A stretch of 33,457 bases of DNA. Source: Actinomycetota bacterium. Its GTDB lineage: Bacteria; Actinomycetota; Actinomycetes; Actinomycetales; Kineosporiaceae. Position numbers and translations under genes: made by a program. Location of the stretch: the NCBI GenBank assembly GCA_030837505.1, contig JAUPKJ010000232.1, forward strand, positions 1 to 33,457, written 5' to 3'. How positions within the stretch are numbered: position 1 is the first letter of the stretch; every line of letters begins with the position of its first letter. Below, in pieces: positions 24,087 through 33,452 of the stretch. The notes under the pieces were generated by a model, which made no database searches, was not told where the DNA came from, and saw nothing but the letters and a program-made list of their open reading frames with translations.

Positions 24087-26642
24087 GTGAGAGCCATCCG
24101 ACGCTTCATGGTCCGTACGGTGCTGCCCGAGCCGATCGCCGCGCTCGGCGACCTGGCAAGCAACCTGCACTGGTCCTGGCACCGGCCCACCCGGGAGCTG
24201 TTCGCCTCCCTCGACCCACAGCGCTGGGACGACTCAGGCCGAGATCCCATCGCGATGCTCGGGGAACTGTCGCCGGAAGAGCTCGAAGCGCTCGCCGAGG
24301 ACAAGACCTTCGTCGCTCGCGTCGCCGGGGCAGCGGCAGAGCTGAGGGAGTACCTCGACGCCCCCCGCTGGTACCAGGGCCTGGAAGGTGACAAACCCCG
24401 CAGCATCGCCTACTTCTCGCCGGAGTTCGGCATCACTGCCGTTCTCCCGCAGTACTCCGGGGGCCTGGGAATCCTGGCCGGGGACCACCTGAAGTCCGCG
24501 AGCGACCTCGGCGTCCCTCTGGTGGGCGTGGGCCTGCTGTACCAGTACGGCTACTTCAAGCAGTCCCTCTCGCGCGAGGGGTGGCAGCAGGAGACCTACC
24601 CCGTACTGGATCCGAACGAGCTGCCCATCAGCCTGCTGCGCGAAGAGGACGGCACCCCCACTCTCATCACCGTCGGTCTGCCCGGGGGCAGGGTCCTGTC
24701 GGCCCACGTCTGGAAGGCGCAGGTCGGACGGGTTCCCCTGCTCCTGATGGACTCGCAGGTCGAGGAGAACGACGACGCGGCGCGAGCCATCACCGACAGG
24801 CTCTACGGAGGCTCGGGCGAACACCGTCTGCAGCAGGAGATGCTGCTGGGGATCGGCGGGGTCAGGGCCTTGAGGGCCTGGTCCCGGATCACCGGGGCGC
24901 TCGCGCCCGACGTGTACCACACGAACGAGGGACACGCCGGCTTCCTCGGTCTGGAGAGAATTCGCGAAGCCGTGGCGGAGGGGCTGAGTTTCGAGGAATC
25001 CGTCGAGGTCGCACGCTCCGCGACGGTCTTCACGACCCATACCCCGGTGCCGGCCGGGATCGATCGGTTCAGCCGTGAACTGATCGAGACGTACTTCGGC
25101 GGGGACAATGCCGCCGACGGGGTCGACGTTCACAAGATTTTGGTCCTGGGGACCGAGGACTACGCCGGCGGGGACCCCACGGTCTTCAACATGGCCGTGA
25201 TGGGACTGAGGCTGGCCCAGCGGGCCAACGGGGTCTCCCAGCTGCACGGTGAGGTCAGCAGGGACATGTTCAACGGGTTGTGGCCCGGGTTCGACACCCC
25301 GGAGGTGCCCATCACCTCCATCACGAACGGCGTGCACACCCCCACCTGGGTGGACCACCGGGTCATCGAGCTGGGGGTGAAGTACCTGGGCGACCAGCTG
25401 ACCACGGAGGGACACGGTTGGGAGAACCTGGACAGGATCCCGGACCGGGAGCTGTGGACCGTTCGTCGGGAGCTGCGTTCGGAACTGGTGCAGGAGATCC
25501 GACGGCGGGTCCGGGTCTCCTGGCTGACCCGTGGGGCGAGCGCTGCGGAGCTGGGCTGGGCCGAAGGTGTCTTCGATCCCGACGTCCTGACCATCGGTTT
25601 CGCCCGGAGGGTGCCGACGTACAAGCGGCTGACCCTCATGCTGCGGGACCCTGACAGGCTTCGTCGGCTTCTGCTGCATCCCGAACGTCCCATCCAGCTT
25701 GTGATCGCGGGCAAGTCCCACCCCGCGGACGACACGGGCAAACGCCTCATCCAACAAACGGTGCGGTTCGCGGACGACCCGGCCGTGCGCCACCGGATCG
25801 CCTTCCTGCCGAACTACGACATCGCCATGGCCCAGTCGCTCTACCCCGGATGCGACGTCTGGCTCAACAACCCGCTGCGCCCCTTCGAGGCCTGCGGGAC
25901 CTCCGGCATGAAGTCCGCGCTCAACGGTGGCCTCAACCTCTCCATCCTCGACGGGTGGTGGGACGAGTGGTACGACGGCGAGAACGGCTGGGCGATCCCC
26001 ACGGCGGACGGCGTCGAGGACCCCGACCACCGGGACGACCTGGAGGCCTCCGCCCTGTACGACCTGATCGAAGGATCGGTGGCCCCCAGGTTCTACGACC
26101 GGGACGAGGGGGACCTTCCCACCCGCTGGCTGGAGATGGTGCGGCACACCTTTGCCTCCCTGGGACCCAAGGTCCAGGCGACCCGCATGGTCGCCGAATA
26201 CATCCGGAAGCTGTACATTCCGGCGGCGGCGTCCGGCAAGGCCGTCACGCCGGCGGTCGCCAAGGACCTGGCGGCCTATCGCGCCAAGATTCGTCAGGCC
26301 TGGCCGTCCGTCCGCGTGGACCACGTCGAGTCCGTCGGAGTCGGCGACAGCCCGCAGATCGGGGACCTGATCCAGGTCAGGGCCTTCGTCTCCCTCGGAT
26401 CCCTCAGTCCGCAGGACATCGAGGTGCAGGTGGCCTGTGGCCGGACCACGCCGTCCGACGTCCTGCAGAATGTCTCCACGGCCTGTCTGGAACACGCGGA
26501 GGCGTACGAGGCCGGCAGACATCGGTTTGAGGGCAGCGTTCGACTCAGCCGCACGGGGCCCTTCGGATACACCGTTCGTGTCCTGCCCCGGGGTCTCCAT
26601 CTCGACAACCCCGCTGAGCTCGGGCTCGTGGTCAACGCCTGA
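24087..26642 (+). CDS. glgP: Alpha-glucan (glycogen) phosphorylase, short GT35 type
   Basis: GlgP releases glucose 1-phosphate from alpha-1,4-glucan ends. From GTG 24087 (VRAIRRFMVRTVLPEPIAALGDL, like MKAIRRF starts of relatives) it has 851 residues, the size of the actinobacterial short form. The N-terminal DUF3417-like part is followed by AYFSPEFGI, YSGGLGILAGDHLKSASDLG, YHTNEGHAGFLGLERI, FTTHTPVPAGIDRF and SITNGVHTPTWV. The PLP lysine is Lys609 in EACGTSGMKSALNGGLNLS, followed by DGWWDEW. The frame is open far upstream, but that part is the regulatory region. A TACTGT hexamer ends seven bases before the GTG, so a leaderless transcript is possible besides the upstream promoter. It is divergent from glgE and convergent with glgX. 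Confidence 0.96.
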   Translation: MRAIRRFMVRTVLPEPIAALGDLASNLHWSWHRPTRELFASLDPQRWDDSGRDPIAMLGELSPEELEALAEDKTFVARVAGAAAELREYLDAPRWYQGLEGDKPRSIAYFSPEFGITAVLPQYSGGLGILAGDHLKSASDLGVPLVGVGLLYQYGYFKQSLSREGWQQETYPVLDPNELPISLLREEDGTPTLITVGLPGGRVLSAHVWKAQVGRVPLLLMDSQVEENDDAARAITDRLYGGSGEHRLQQEMLLGIGGVRALRAWSRITGALAPDVYHTNEGHAGFLGLERIREAVAEGLSFEESVEVARSATVFTTHTPVPAGIDRFSRELIETYFGGDNAADGVDVHKILVLGTEDYAGGDPTVFNMAVMGLRLAQRANGVSQLHGEVSRDMFNGLWPGFDTPEVPITSITNGVHTPTWVDHRVIELGVKYLGDQLTTEGHGWENLDRIPDRELWTVRRELRSELVQEIRRRVRVSWLTRGASAAELGWAEGVFDPDVLTIGFARRVPTYKRLTLMLRDPDRLRRLLLHPERPIQLVIAGKSHPADDTGKRLIQQTVRFADDPAVRHRIAFLPNYDIAMAQSLYPGCDVWLNNPLRPFEACGTSGMKSALNGGLNLSILDGWWDEWYDGENGWAIPTADGVEDPDHRDDLEASALYDLIEGSVAPRFYDRDEGDLPTRWLEMVRHTFASLGPKVQATRMVAEYIRKLYIPAAASGKAVTPAVAKDLAAYRAKIRQAWPSVRVDHVESVGVGDSPQIGDLIQVRAFVSLGSLSPQDIEVQVACGRTTPSDVLQNVSTACLEHAEAYEAGRHRFEGSVRLSRTGPFGYTVRVLPRGLHLDNPAELGLVVNA

Positions 26643-26673
26643 TCGCGTACCCGAGCCCTTCCGTCCTCTGTCC

Positions 26674-26711
26674 GTTCGGGGCCCGGCCCCGCACCGGGCC
26701 GGGCCCTGAAC
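26674..26711. terminator. Strong hairpin between convergent glgP and glgX
   Basis: The left arm (26674-26691, starting gttcgggg) and right arm (26694-26711, ending ccctgaac) are nearly perfect inverted repeats of 16-18 bp with two mismatches and a very small loop. It lies in the 121-bp gap between the two stops and would serve both directions. It lacks a U-tract. Confidence 0.7.
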
Positions 26712-26763
26712 GCGAACTCGGAGGCCCCCTGGTGCCGCGAGGACCCCTGGTGCAGCCCTGCCC

Positions 26764-28935
26764 CTACCGGTGCGCCGTCTGCGGTGGACACGTGTTCTGC
26801 TCCGCGTTGCCCAGAACTCCGTAGACCCTCAGACAGTGTCCGGGGAGATGGATCGTGCCTGCGGACACGGGCTCCCGGTCCTCGCCGGGCGGGCGCTCCT
26901 CCGCGCTGTCCCACAACAAGCTGTACTCCTCGGCCCAGGGACGGCCCGGGAGCACCACGTCCCGCGCTCGGGCATCTCCCTGGAGAACCAGCAGGAGCGG
27001 CGAGGCCCCGTCGGTCCGCAAGGCCGCCGGCGGATACAGGAACATTTGTAGGATCCTCCTGTTCGGGTCGTGCCATCGATGGAGGTCCATCTCGACGCCC
27101 TCATTGTCGAACCAGGCGAGGTCCTTGGTCCCATCGGAGTGAAGAATTCGACCGTCGAAGAATCGGTCCTGGCGGAGCACCCGGTGCTCACGGCGCAACT
27201 TGATCAGGTACCGGACCGTGGCCAGAAGATCCTCCTGCCACGGTCGGAGGTCCCAGTCCACCCAGGAGACGTCATTGTCCTGGCAGTAGGCGTTGTTGTT
27301 GCCCTTCTGCGTCCTGCCCAGCTCGTCCCCGGCCACCAACATCGGTACCCCGGTGGACAGCAGGAGCGTTCCCAACAGGTTCCGGATCGAAAGACGACGG
27401 GCGGACAGGATCGGCTCGTTGTCGGTGTCCCCCTCCACACCGTGGTTCCACGACAGGTTGTGGACAGTGCCGTCCCGGTTCCCCTCGCCGTTGGCCCGGT
27501 TGTGCTTGGTGTCGTACGCCGTCAGATCCGCCGCCGTGAAACCGTCGTGAGCGGTCACGAGGTTCACGGAGGCCATCGGTCCTCGGTCCGCCCCGAACAG
27601 ATCGGCCGAGCCGGCCAATCTGGTGGCTATTTCCCTGACCCCGCCGGCAGGCTGGTCGTGCAGGGCGAGGGCCACTCCCGTGAGCCAGAAGTCCCTGACA
27701 CTGTCCCGGAAGCGGTCGTTCCACTCGGCGAACGGGATCGGGAACTGACCGGTCCGCCACCCATGGGGTCCCAGGTCCCAGGGCTCTGCGATGAGTTTCA
27801 CGCCGCACAGCACGGGATCCGTGGCCGCGGCGACGAGCACGGGATGGCGGGGGTCGAAGTTCTCCTGTCCCCGGGCCAGGGTCGGAGCGAGATCGAACCG
27901 GAACCCGTCCACGTGCAGCTGCTGGACCCAGTACCGCAGCGAGTCCAGGATCATCTGGACGACCCGGGGATTCCTCGCGTCCAGGGTGTTCCCGCAACCG
28001 GTGGTGTCCAGGTGTTCCCCCTGGTGGTCCAGGCGGTAGTAGCTTGCGGCGTCCAGGCCCCGCCAGGAGAGCATCGGGCCGTCCAGGCCCACTTCGCACG
28101 TGTGGTTGTACACGACGTCCAGGACCACCTCCAGACCCGCCGCGTGCAAGGTGCGCACCATCGAGCGGAACTCCTCCACCACGAGCAAGGGCTCCTGAGC
28201 CGCCGCGTAGCCCGGATGCGGTGCGAAATAGGAAAGGGTGCTGTAGCCCCAGTAGTTCGCCTTCCCCCGCCGGACCAGGGCCGGTTCGTGCCCGATGGCG
28301 TGGATCGGCATCAACTCCACCGTGGTGACACCCAGCTCCAGCAGGTGGTCCACCGCCGCCGGGGTGGCCAGGCCCGCGTAGGTCCCGCGCAGCGCCTCGG
28401 GCACGCCCGGCATGGCCCGGGTGAGGCCGCGGACATGGGCCTCGTAGAGGACGGTCTCGTCCCAGGGGATCCGGGGACGGTCGTCCGGTCCGGGGTTCTG
28501 CGTGTCCGTCACGACGCCGTGCGGGGCGAACGGAAGGGAGTCCCTGGTGTCACGCCGGTGGTGATCTCCCAGGAACTGGGAGTCCACGACGTGGCCGAAC
28601 ACCTCGGGACACAGGCGGAAGCCTGTCACCGCCCTGGCACAGGGATCCAGGAGCAACTTGGCCGGGTTGTGGCGATGTCCCCGTTCGGGTTCCCACGGTC
28701 CATGCACCCGGAGCCCGTAATGCTGCCCCACCCCGACTCCGGGGACGTGCCCGTACCAAACGCCGTGACTGCGTCTCTCGATCGGGACGCGCCTCTCCGT
28801 CCAGGCGCCTCGGCCGTCGGGGTCGAGCAGACACAGCTCCACGGCGGTCGCGTGGGCCGCGAAGACGGCCACATCCACGCCGCCGTCGCAGATGTGGACA
28901 CCGAGCGGATACGGGAAAACACGATGGGTGTCCAT
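26764..28935 (-). CDS. glgX: Glycogen debranching enzyme (isoamylase type)
   Basis: GlgX cleaves alpha-1,6 branches of phosphorylase-trimmed glucan. From ATG 28935 it has 723 residues and begins YPLGVHICDGGVDVAVFAAHATAVELCLLD, the usual CBM48 start. An open extension of 80 codons upstream is Arg-rich, lacks family similarity and is rejected. The GH13 barrel has VLYEAHVRGLTR, VELMPIHAI, VLDVVYNHTCE, nucleophile Asp348 in HVDGFRFDLAPTL, acid/base Glu384 in KLIAEPWDLGP and Asp464 in VTAHDGFTAADL. GNNNAYCQDN is typical of GlgX. No Shine-Dalgarno is visible; cagact lies six bases before the ATG, which hints at a leaderless mRNA. It converges on glgP, its partner in breakdown. Confidence 0.95.
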   Translation of the reverse strand: MDTHRVFPYPLGVHICDGGVDVAVFAAHATAVELCLLDPDGRGAWTERRVPIERRSHGVWYGHVPGVGVGQHYGLRVHGPWEPERGHRHNPAKLLLDPCARAVTGFRLCPEVFGHVVDSQFLGDHHRRDTRDSLPFAPHGVVTDTQNPGPDDRPRIPWDETVLYEAHVRGLTRAMPGVPEALRGTYAGLATPAAVDHLLELGVTTVELMPIHAIGHEPALVRRGKANYWGYSTLSYFAPHPGYAAAQEPLLVVEEFRSMVRTLHAAGLEVVLDVVYNHTCEVGLDGPMLSWRGLDAASYYRLDHQGEHLDTTGCGNTLDARNPRVVQMILDSLRYWVQQLHVDGFRFDLAPTLARGQENFDPRHPVLVAAATDPVLCGVKLIAEPWDLGPHGWRTGQFPIPFAEWNDRFRDSVRDFWLTGVALALHDQPAGGVREIATRLAGSADLFGADRGPMASVNLVTAHDGFTAADLTAYDTKHNRANGEGNRDGTVHNLSWNHGVEGDTDNEPILSARRLSIRNLLGTLLLSTGVPMLVAGDELGRTQKGNNNAYCQDNDVSWVDWDLRPWQEDLLATVRYLIKLRREHRVLRQDRFFDGRILHSDGTKDLAWFDNEGVEMDLHRWHDPNRRILQMFLYPPAALRTDGASPLLLVLQGDARARDVVLPGRPWAEEYSLLWDSAEERPPGEDREPVSAGTIHLPGHCLRVYGVLGNAEQNTCPPQTAHR

Positions 28936-29496
28936 GTGGGCAGTCTGCCCGACGGAATGATCAGCTGCACGTCTGTCGGTGGGCTCGTCGCCGAACGTCT
29001 GTCGCCGAACCAGGGCAACCTCCGGCACCGGCCCGACGGGGAGCGACGGACGACAGGTGGCTCGGGAAGCGACCGGCACGAGGCGGGTCCGGCTCGCGGT
29101 GACCGGGATGCGCGGCTGCCGAGGGCGACTGGCTACAGTCTGCTCCTGGAGGTTCGACCGGGGCACATCGGTCATCGGACCCGACCCTCCGCGGCATCAT
29201 CAGTCCGTCGGGACCGGCGCATCCGATGCACCGGCCCATGCTCTTCTCTGAGCAATGAACAAGAAACGGGTCATCGCCTTGCCAGCGCAGCCGTCCACAT
29301 CGTGCCGCCAGCACTCGGTGCAGAACCTTCCGAAGGCCGACGGACCGACCAACGCCCCGCCCCTCCCCCCGGACCGACGCTCCCCGATCGAAACTCCCGC
29401 TCGCCGGAGTCTCCTGCTGCGCCGTGTCCTGCTGCCGTTCTGTTCCAGTGCGACCGTCCCGCCACTGAGTGTGCTGGCAATCGGTACGGTGGCCAG
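28936..29496. other. Intergenic region between divergent glgX and the YbjN-like gene
   Basis: This 561-bp stretch has no convincing gene. Open frames on both strands are Arg/Pro-rich and lack domain or start signals. The hexamer TACAGT (about 29132-29137) resembles a -10 element on the plus strand, and TACGGT (29485-29490) fits a leaderless promoter for the next gene. Confidence 0.45.
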
Positions 29497-29958
29497 GTGA
29501 CCGACCCGACCTCCGTGCCTGCGTTCCCCCCACCCGGCGATGACCATCCCCTCCGGGGCCGGGTACTGGACGCCTTGCTCGACGACGGTTACCGACCTGG
29601 TGTCGACGAGGACGGCGATGTCGCTCTTCGGGTGCAGGGCCAACAGATGTTCGTTCGTTGCATGGACACCAACCCTCCGCTCATGAGGGTCTTCGGGCAG
29701 TGGATGGTGGGTCCGGAGGTCCCGGGGGACGACTACGTCCGGCTGCAGGCCGCCAACGCTGTCACGGGGGCGCTGAACCTGGTGAAGGCGACCATCCACG
29801 AGAACCGGCTGGTGATCGCCGTCGATCTGGTCGTCGCGGGAGGTCTGGATCTCAGGTCCGTCCTCAGTGCCACCCTGGACGCCATCCTCGGGTCCGTGCA
29901 GACCTGGCACGCCACCGTGCTGCAACTGACGGGCGGGCCTCCGCCGGGAAGGCTCTGA
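29497..29958 (+). CDS. YbjN-like small protein
   Basis: From GTG 29497 this encodes 153 residues. LDALLDDGYRPGVDEDGDVALRVQGQQMFVRCMDTNPPLMRVFGQW, then LQAANAVTGALNLVKATIHENRLVIAVDLVV, has the rhythm of YbjN / type III secretion chaperone-like domains: an acidic DEDGD turn, alternating strands, and a helix with N-x-x-N-like spacing. The biochemical role of actinobacterial members is not established. No signal peptide or membrane helix is seen. The upstream frame is open but only shadows glgX and the gap. TACGGT ends six bases before the GTG, suggesting leaderless translation. It is just upstream of the cysteine desulfurase on the same strand. Confidence 0.72.
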   Translation: MTDPTSVPAFPPPGDDHPLRGRVLDALLDDGYRPGVDEDGDVALRVQGQQMFVRCMDTNPPLMRVFGQWMVGPEVPGDDYVRLQAANAVTGALNLVKATIHENRLVIAVDLVVAGGLDLRSVLSATLDAILGSVQTWHATVLQLTGGPPPGRL

Positions 29959-29983
29959 CACCGCCTCGCTCTACACTCGCGAC

Positions 29984-31204
29984 GTGAATGCCCCTTCGGC
30001 CGCTCCCGTACGGGGGGCCTACTTGGATCACGCGGCGAGCACGCCCATGTTCCCCGAGGCGATCGCGGCCATGACCGAGGAGCTGGGCCGGACCGGGAAC
30101 CCCTCGTCCCTGCACCGGTCGGGCAGACGGGCCAAACGGGTGGTCGAGGAGTCCCGCGAGAAGATCGCTGCCGCCCTCGGCGCCGAGCCCAGTGAAGTGA
30201 TCTTCACGGGGGGCGGCACCGAGTCCGACAATCTCGCTGTCAAGGGACTTTTCTGGGAACGTCGGAAGGCCGACAGCAGGCGCCGTCGGATCCTCATCAG
30301 CTCGGTGGAACACCATGCCGTGCTCGACGCAGCCGAATGGTTGGGGAGACACAGTGGGGCGGACGTGTGTTTCCTCCCTGTCGACGCGAACGGCCGGATA
30401 CTTCTCGACGAGGTCGAACAGGCCCTGGAGCGCGATCCCGACTCGGTCGCGCTGGTCTCGGTGATGTCGGCGAACAACGAGGTCGGGACCGTCCAACCGG
30501 TCGGTGAGGTGGCAGCCGTCGCCCGACGCCACGGGATCCCCCTGCACACCGACGCCGTGCAGGCCGTGGGACAGCTGCCGATCGACTTCGCCGACTGCCA
30601 GGCGGACTGCCTCAGCCTCAGCGGGCACAAACTCGCAGGCCCACCCGGCTCCGGGGTGCTCATCCTGAGGCGGGGCACCCCCCTGACGGCGGTCTCGCAC
30701 GGGGGAGGGCAGGAAATGGGACTCCGGTCCGGGACCGTCAGCACGGCGGCAGCCTGCGCTCTGGGGGTCGCCATCGAACTGACGACCGAACGCCGTGCCC
30801 GGACGGTGGAACGGGTCACCGCGCTGCGGGACGAACTGATCGACGGCGTCCGGCGGGCCGTTCCCGACGCGATCCTGCGGGGTGATCCGAACCCCGCGGG
30901 TCGCCTGCCCGGGAATGCCCACTTCACCTTCCCCGGCTGCGAAGGCGACGCCCTGCTCTACCTCCTGGAGGCCAGAGGGATCGAGTGCTCCACGGGTTCG
31001 GCCTGTCAGGCGGGCCTGCCCCGCCCCAGCCACGTGCTGCTGGCGATGGGGGTGAACCAGACCGTGGCACGGGGAGCGCTGCGGTTCTCCCTCGGACACC
31101 GGACCACCTCCGAGGAGATCCGGGCAACAGTGGAAGCCCTCGGGCCGTGTGTCGAACGTGCCCGGCTGGCCGGGCTGGCCGGGCTCCCGACAGGTGCCCG
31201 GTGA
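29984..31204 (+). CDS. iscS: Cysteine desulfurase, NifS/IscS class
   Basis: This 406-residue PLP enzyme takes sulfur from cysteine and passes it as persulfide to acceptors. It begins [18 protein letters not shown], then [23 protein letters not shown], His110 in [34 protein letters not shown] Lys216 in [12 protein letters not shown] and the active-site Cys341 in STGSACQAG. The last matches the IscS/NifS type rather than SufS. The GTG start lies six bases after TACACT (29972-29977), a leaderless arrangement, with no Shine-Dalgarno visible. The stop overlaps the mnmA start (GTGA), so the two are coupled. The main job is probably sulfur supply for tRNA 2-thiouridine, as in mycobacterial iscS-mnmA pairs. 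Confidence 0.94.
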   Translation: MNAPSAAPVRGAYLDHAASTPMFPEAIAAMTEELGRTGNPSSLHRSGRRAKRVVEESREKIAAALGAEPSEVIFTGGGTESDNLAVKGLFWERRKADSRRRRILISSVEHHAVLDAAEWLGRHSGADVCFLPVDANGRILLDEVEQALERDPDSVALVSVMSANNEVGTVQPVGEVAAVARRHGIPLHTDAVQAVGQLPIDFADCQADCLSLSGHKLAGPPGSGVLILRRGTPLTAVSHGGGQEMGLRSGTVSTAAACALGVAIELTTERRARTVERVTALRDELIDGVRRAVPDAILRGDPNPAGRLPGNAHFTFPGCEGDALLYLLEARGIECSTGSACQAGLPRPSHVLLAMGVNQTVARGALRFSLGHRTTSEEIRATVEALGPCVERARLAGLAGLPTGAR

Positions 31205-32289
31205 GGGTGCTCGCCGCCCTCAGCGGCGGTGTGGACTCGGCTGTCGCGGCAGCCAGGGCAGTGGACGCCGGACATGATGTGGTCGCCGTCCACCTGGCAC
31301 TCTCCCGGAGGACCTCGGTGCAACGGTGCGGCAGCAGCGGATGCTGCACCCCGGAGGACGCCCGTGACGCCGGTCGTACCGCCGACCTGCTCGGGATCCC
31401 CTTCTACGTGTGGGACCTGTCCGAACGTTTCCAACGCGACGTGATCGACGACTTCCTCTCCGGGTACGCGGCCGGTGTCACCCCCAATCCCTGCATTCGG
31501 TGCAACGAGCACGTGAAGTTCTCCGCTCTCCTCGAACGTGCCCTGGCACTGGGGTTCGACGCCGTGTGCACCGGCCACTACGCCCGGACGGCCACGGACC
31601 CGCAGACCGGTCTGTCCACGTTGCACCGGGCAGCGGACCAGGCCAAGGACCAGTCCTACGTTCTGGCGGTGCTGGACCCCGAACGTCTGTCGCAGGTCCT
31701 GTTCCCGCTCGGCGACACCACCAAGTCCCAGGTCCGTCGGGAGGCCACCGAGCGGGGACTCCTCGTAGCCGAAAAACCCGATTCGTACGACATCTGTTTC
31801 ATCGAGGACGGCGACACCCGGGCCTGGCTCGCCGCGAGGCTCGGACACCGTCCCGGCCCCGTACTCGACGTCCACGGGGAACAGATCGGACAGCACGACG
31901 GCGCCTACGCCTTCACCATCGGTCAACGCAGGGGCCTGCGCCTGGGCAACCCCGCAGCCGACGGCTCCCGGCGGTACGTCCTGGCCGTCGACCTCCCCCG
32001 GAACACCGTCACGGTCGGACCCGAGTCCCATCTGGACAGGCGGACCCTGACCGGGACCGCCCCGAGCTGGTGCGCCCCCGTCCCGTCCCCCGGAGCCCGG
32101 ATCGGAGCGCAGATCCGGGCCCACGGCAGCGAGAGCCCGGGAACCGTCGAGGTCTCACAGGGACACGTGACCGTGCACCTGGACCGGCCCGTGCGCGGGG
32201 CGGCCCCGGGACAGACCCTGGTGCTCTACCACGGCACCCAGGTCCTCGGGGCGTCCACGCTCGTCCTCCCGGGAACCGACCGCGGGTGA
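31201..32289 (+). CDS. mnmA: tRNA-specific 2-thiouridylase
   Basis: MnmA activates U34 of Lys/Glu/Gln tRNAs with ATP and inserts sulfur to form 2-thiouridine. From GTG 31201, overlapping the iscS stop, it has 362 residues. Motifs: the PP-loop LSGGVDSAV (7-15), [14 protein letters not shown] with nucleophile Cys98, TGHYAR (124-129), [13 protein letters not shown], the second catalytic Cys199 in YDICFIEDG, and FTIGQRRGL. An open extension upstream lies in the iscS gene and is rejected. A short insertion, [23 protein letters not shown], replaces the usual first insertion and has a Cys-Cys pair also seen in other actinobacterial members. Confidence 0.95.
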   Translation: MRVLAALSGGVDSAVAAARAVDAGHDVVAVHLALSRRTSVQRCGSSGCCTPEDARDAGRTADLLGIPFYVWDLSERFQRDVIDDFLSGYAAGVTPNPCIRCNEHVKFSALLERALALGFDAVCTGHYARTATDPQTGLSTLHRAADQAKDQSYVLAVLDPERLSQVLFPLGDTTKSQVRREATERGLLVAEKPDSYDICFIEDGDTRAWLAARLGHRPGPVLDVHGEQIGQHDGAYAFTIGQRRGLRLGNPAADGSRRYVLAVDLPRNTVTVGPESHLDRRTLTGTAPSWCAPVPSPGARIGAQIRAHGSESPGTVEVSQGHVTVHLDRPVRGAAPGQTLVLYHGTQVLGASTLVLPGTDRG

Positions 32290-32324
32290 GACGACCCATC
32301 TGCCGGCCGTTCTAGTCTGTCCCT

Positions 32325-33452
32325 GTGTCCACGCAGCCAGAACAACTCGGCAACCACGGTGTCGTCGGCAACCACGGTGTCGTCGGCAATCACAGTGGCG
32401 TCGGGTCGCTGCCCGGGACCGACGTCGCCCAGGCCCTCCACCGTACGTTCGGGGAACTGACGGACGGGGCGATCCCCTACCTGCCGGAGCTGCCCTCCCG
32501 CGGCCCCGGCGCCGATCTGATCGGCAGGTCGGCAGCTCTGCTCGTGGATCTGGCCGTGGACCTCCAGCCCTCGGGCTGGCGGTTGGTCCCACGGGCCGGA
32601 CGCGACCTCGAACGGGCCCGGTCCTGGTGGCACGAGGACCTCGACCTGCTCGCTGAGATCGCCGACGGGTACACCGGGCCGCTGAAGCTCCAGGTCGCCG
32701 GTCCTTGGACGCTGGCGGCCTCGCTGCGGCTGTCCCGGCTGGAACGTGCCGTCGTCGATCCGGGCGCCTGCCTGGACCTCGTCGAGTCGCTCGCCGAGGG
32801 CGTCTCCCAGCACGTGGCCGAGGTCCGCCGGTTGGTGCCCGGTGCGCAGGTCGTCCTCCAGGTGGACGAACCGTCGGCCCCGGCGGTGCTCGAGGGAACG
32901 CTGCCCACGGCCAGCGGATTCGGCAGGCTCCGGCCCGTGGCCGAACACACTGTTCGGGAAGGACTGCACACGGTCGTCCTCGCAGCCCGGGCAGCCGGAG
33001 CCGTCGACACCCTGGTGCACTGCTGCGCGGCAGCCCCGCCCATCGCCCTGCTGGCCGAGTGCGGGACCGGCGGAATCTCCGTGGACACGACCCTGCTGGG
33101 CTCGGAAGGCTGGGAACGGATCGCTGCGGCCGTCGAACGGGGTCTGCGGCTGTGGGCCGGCAGCGTCCCCACGAGGTCCCCCGGACCGTCACTGACTCCG
33201 GGAGAACCGGTCCTGGGCCCCCCGGCCGTGGCACAGGCAACGGCACAGACTGCGGTACAGGCCGTGGCACAGACAGCAGCACGGGCCGTGGCCGGTTCCT
33301 GGACAGAAGTCGGCCTGCCCGCCGCAGCCCTGAGCGAAGTGATCATCACACCGACGTGCGGGTTGGCCGCTGCGACGCCCACGCGGGCTCGCGCGATCCT
33401 GCGCTCGGCGGCCCGGGCCGCTCAGATCCTCGCGGAACGCGCCCACGCCTGA
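32325..33452 (+). CDS. MetE C-terminal-like (UROD/MetE superfamily) protein
   Basis: This 375-residue protein resembles the short methionine-synthase-like proteins found between mnmA and ligA in actinobacteria (for example the Rv3015c type). Visible features: GSLPGTDVAQALHRTFGEL near the start, LQVAGPWTLAASLRL, VLQVDEPSAPAVLEG, LVHCCAAAPPIALL with His and Cys where MetE binds zinc, GGISVDTTLLG, and PTCGLA with the late Cys. It lacks the N-terminal half of MetE. The start has three GNHGVVG-type repeats, and a 20-residue Ala/Gln/Val repeat sits between the barrel's WAGSVPTRSP and the final VGLP...PTCGL. TAGTCT lies six bases before the GTG, a leaderless pattern. The substrate is unknown; methyl transfer to a thiol is inferred from the family. 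Confidence 0.82.
   Translation: MSTQPEQLGNHGVVGNHGVVGNHSGVGSLPGTDVAQALHRTFGELTDGAIPYLPELPSRGPGADLIGRSAALLVDLAVDLQPSGWRLVPRAGRDLERARSWWHEDLDLLAEIADGYTGPLKLQVAGPWTLAASLRLSRLERAVVDPGACLDLVESLAEGVSQHVAEVRRLVPGAQVVLQVDEPSAPAVLEGTLPTASGFGRLRPVAEHTVREGLHTVVLAARAAGAVDTLVHCCAAAPPIALLAECGTGGISVDTTLLGSEGWERIAAAVERGLRLWAGSVPTRSPGPSLTPGEPVLGPPAVAQATAQTAVQAVAQTAARAVAGSWTEVGLPAAALSEVIITPTCGLAAATPTRARAILRSAARAAQILAERAHA
32349..32402 (+). repeat. 18-bp tandem repeat coding GNHGVV
   Basis: ggcaaccacggtgtcgtc occurs twice exactly and a third time with three changes. It encodes GNHGVV-GNHGVV-GNHSGV, directly ahead of the conserved GSLPGTD start of the MetE-like domain. Confidence 0.92.
33225..33292 (+). repeat. 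Degenerate 12-bp-type repeats coding Ala/Gln/Val
   Basis: Variants of gtggcacag and gcggtacag recur, encoding VAQATAQTAVQAVAQTAARAVA inside the MetE-like protein. The insert has no counterpart that I recognise in related proteins. Confidence 0.7.

Noticed and set aside
28936-29175. 80-residue N-terminal extension of GlgX
   Set aside because: Arg-rich, without family similarity; the known GlgX start pattern begins at 28935.
29255-29500. Possible 81-residue plus-strand gene
   Set aside because: No ribosome-binding site and no recognisable domain; composition is that of the surrounding intergenic DNA, and it overlaps the YbjN-like start.
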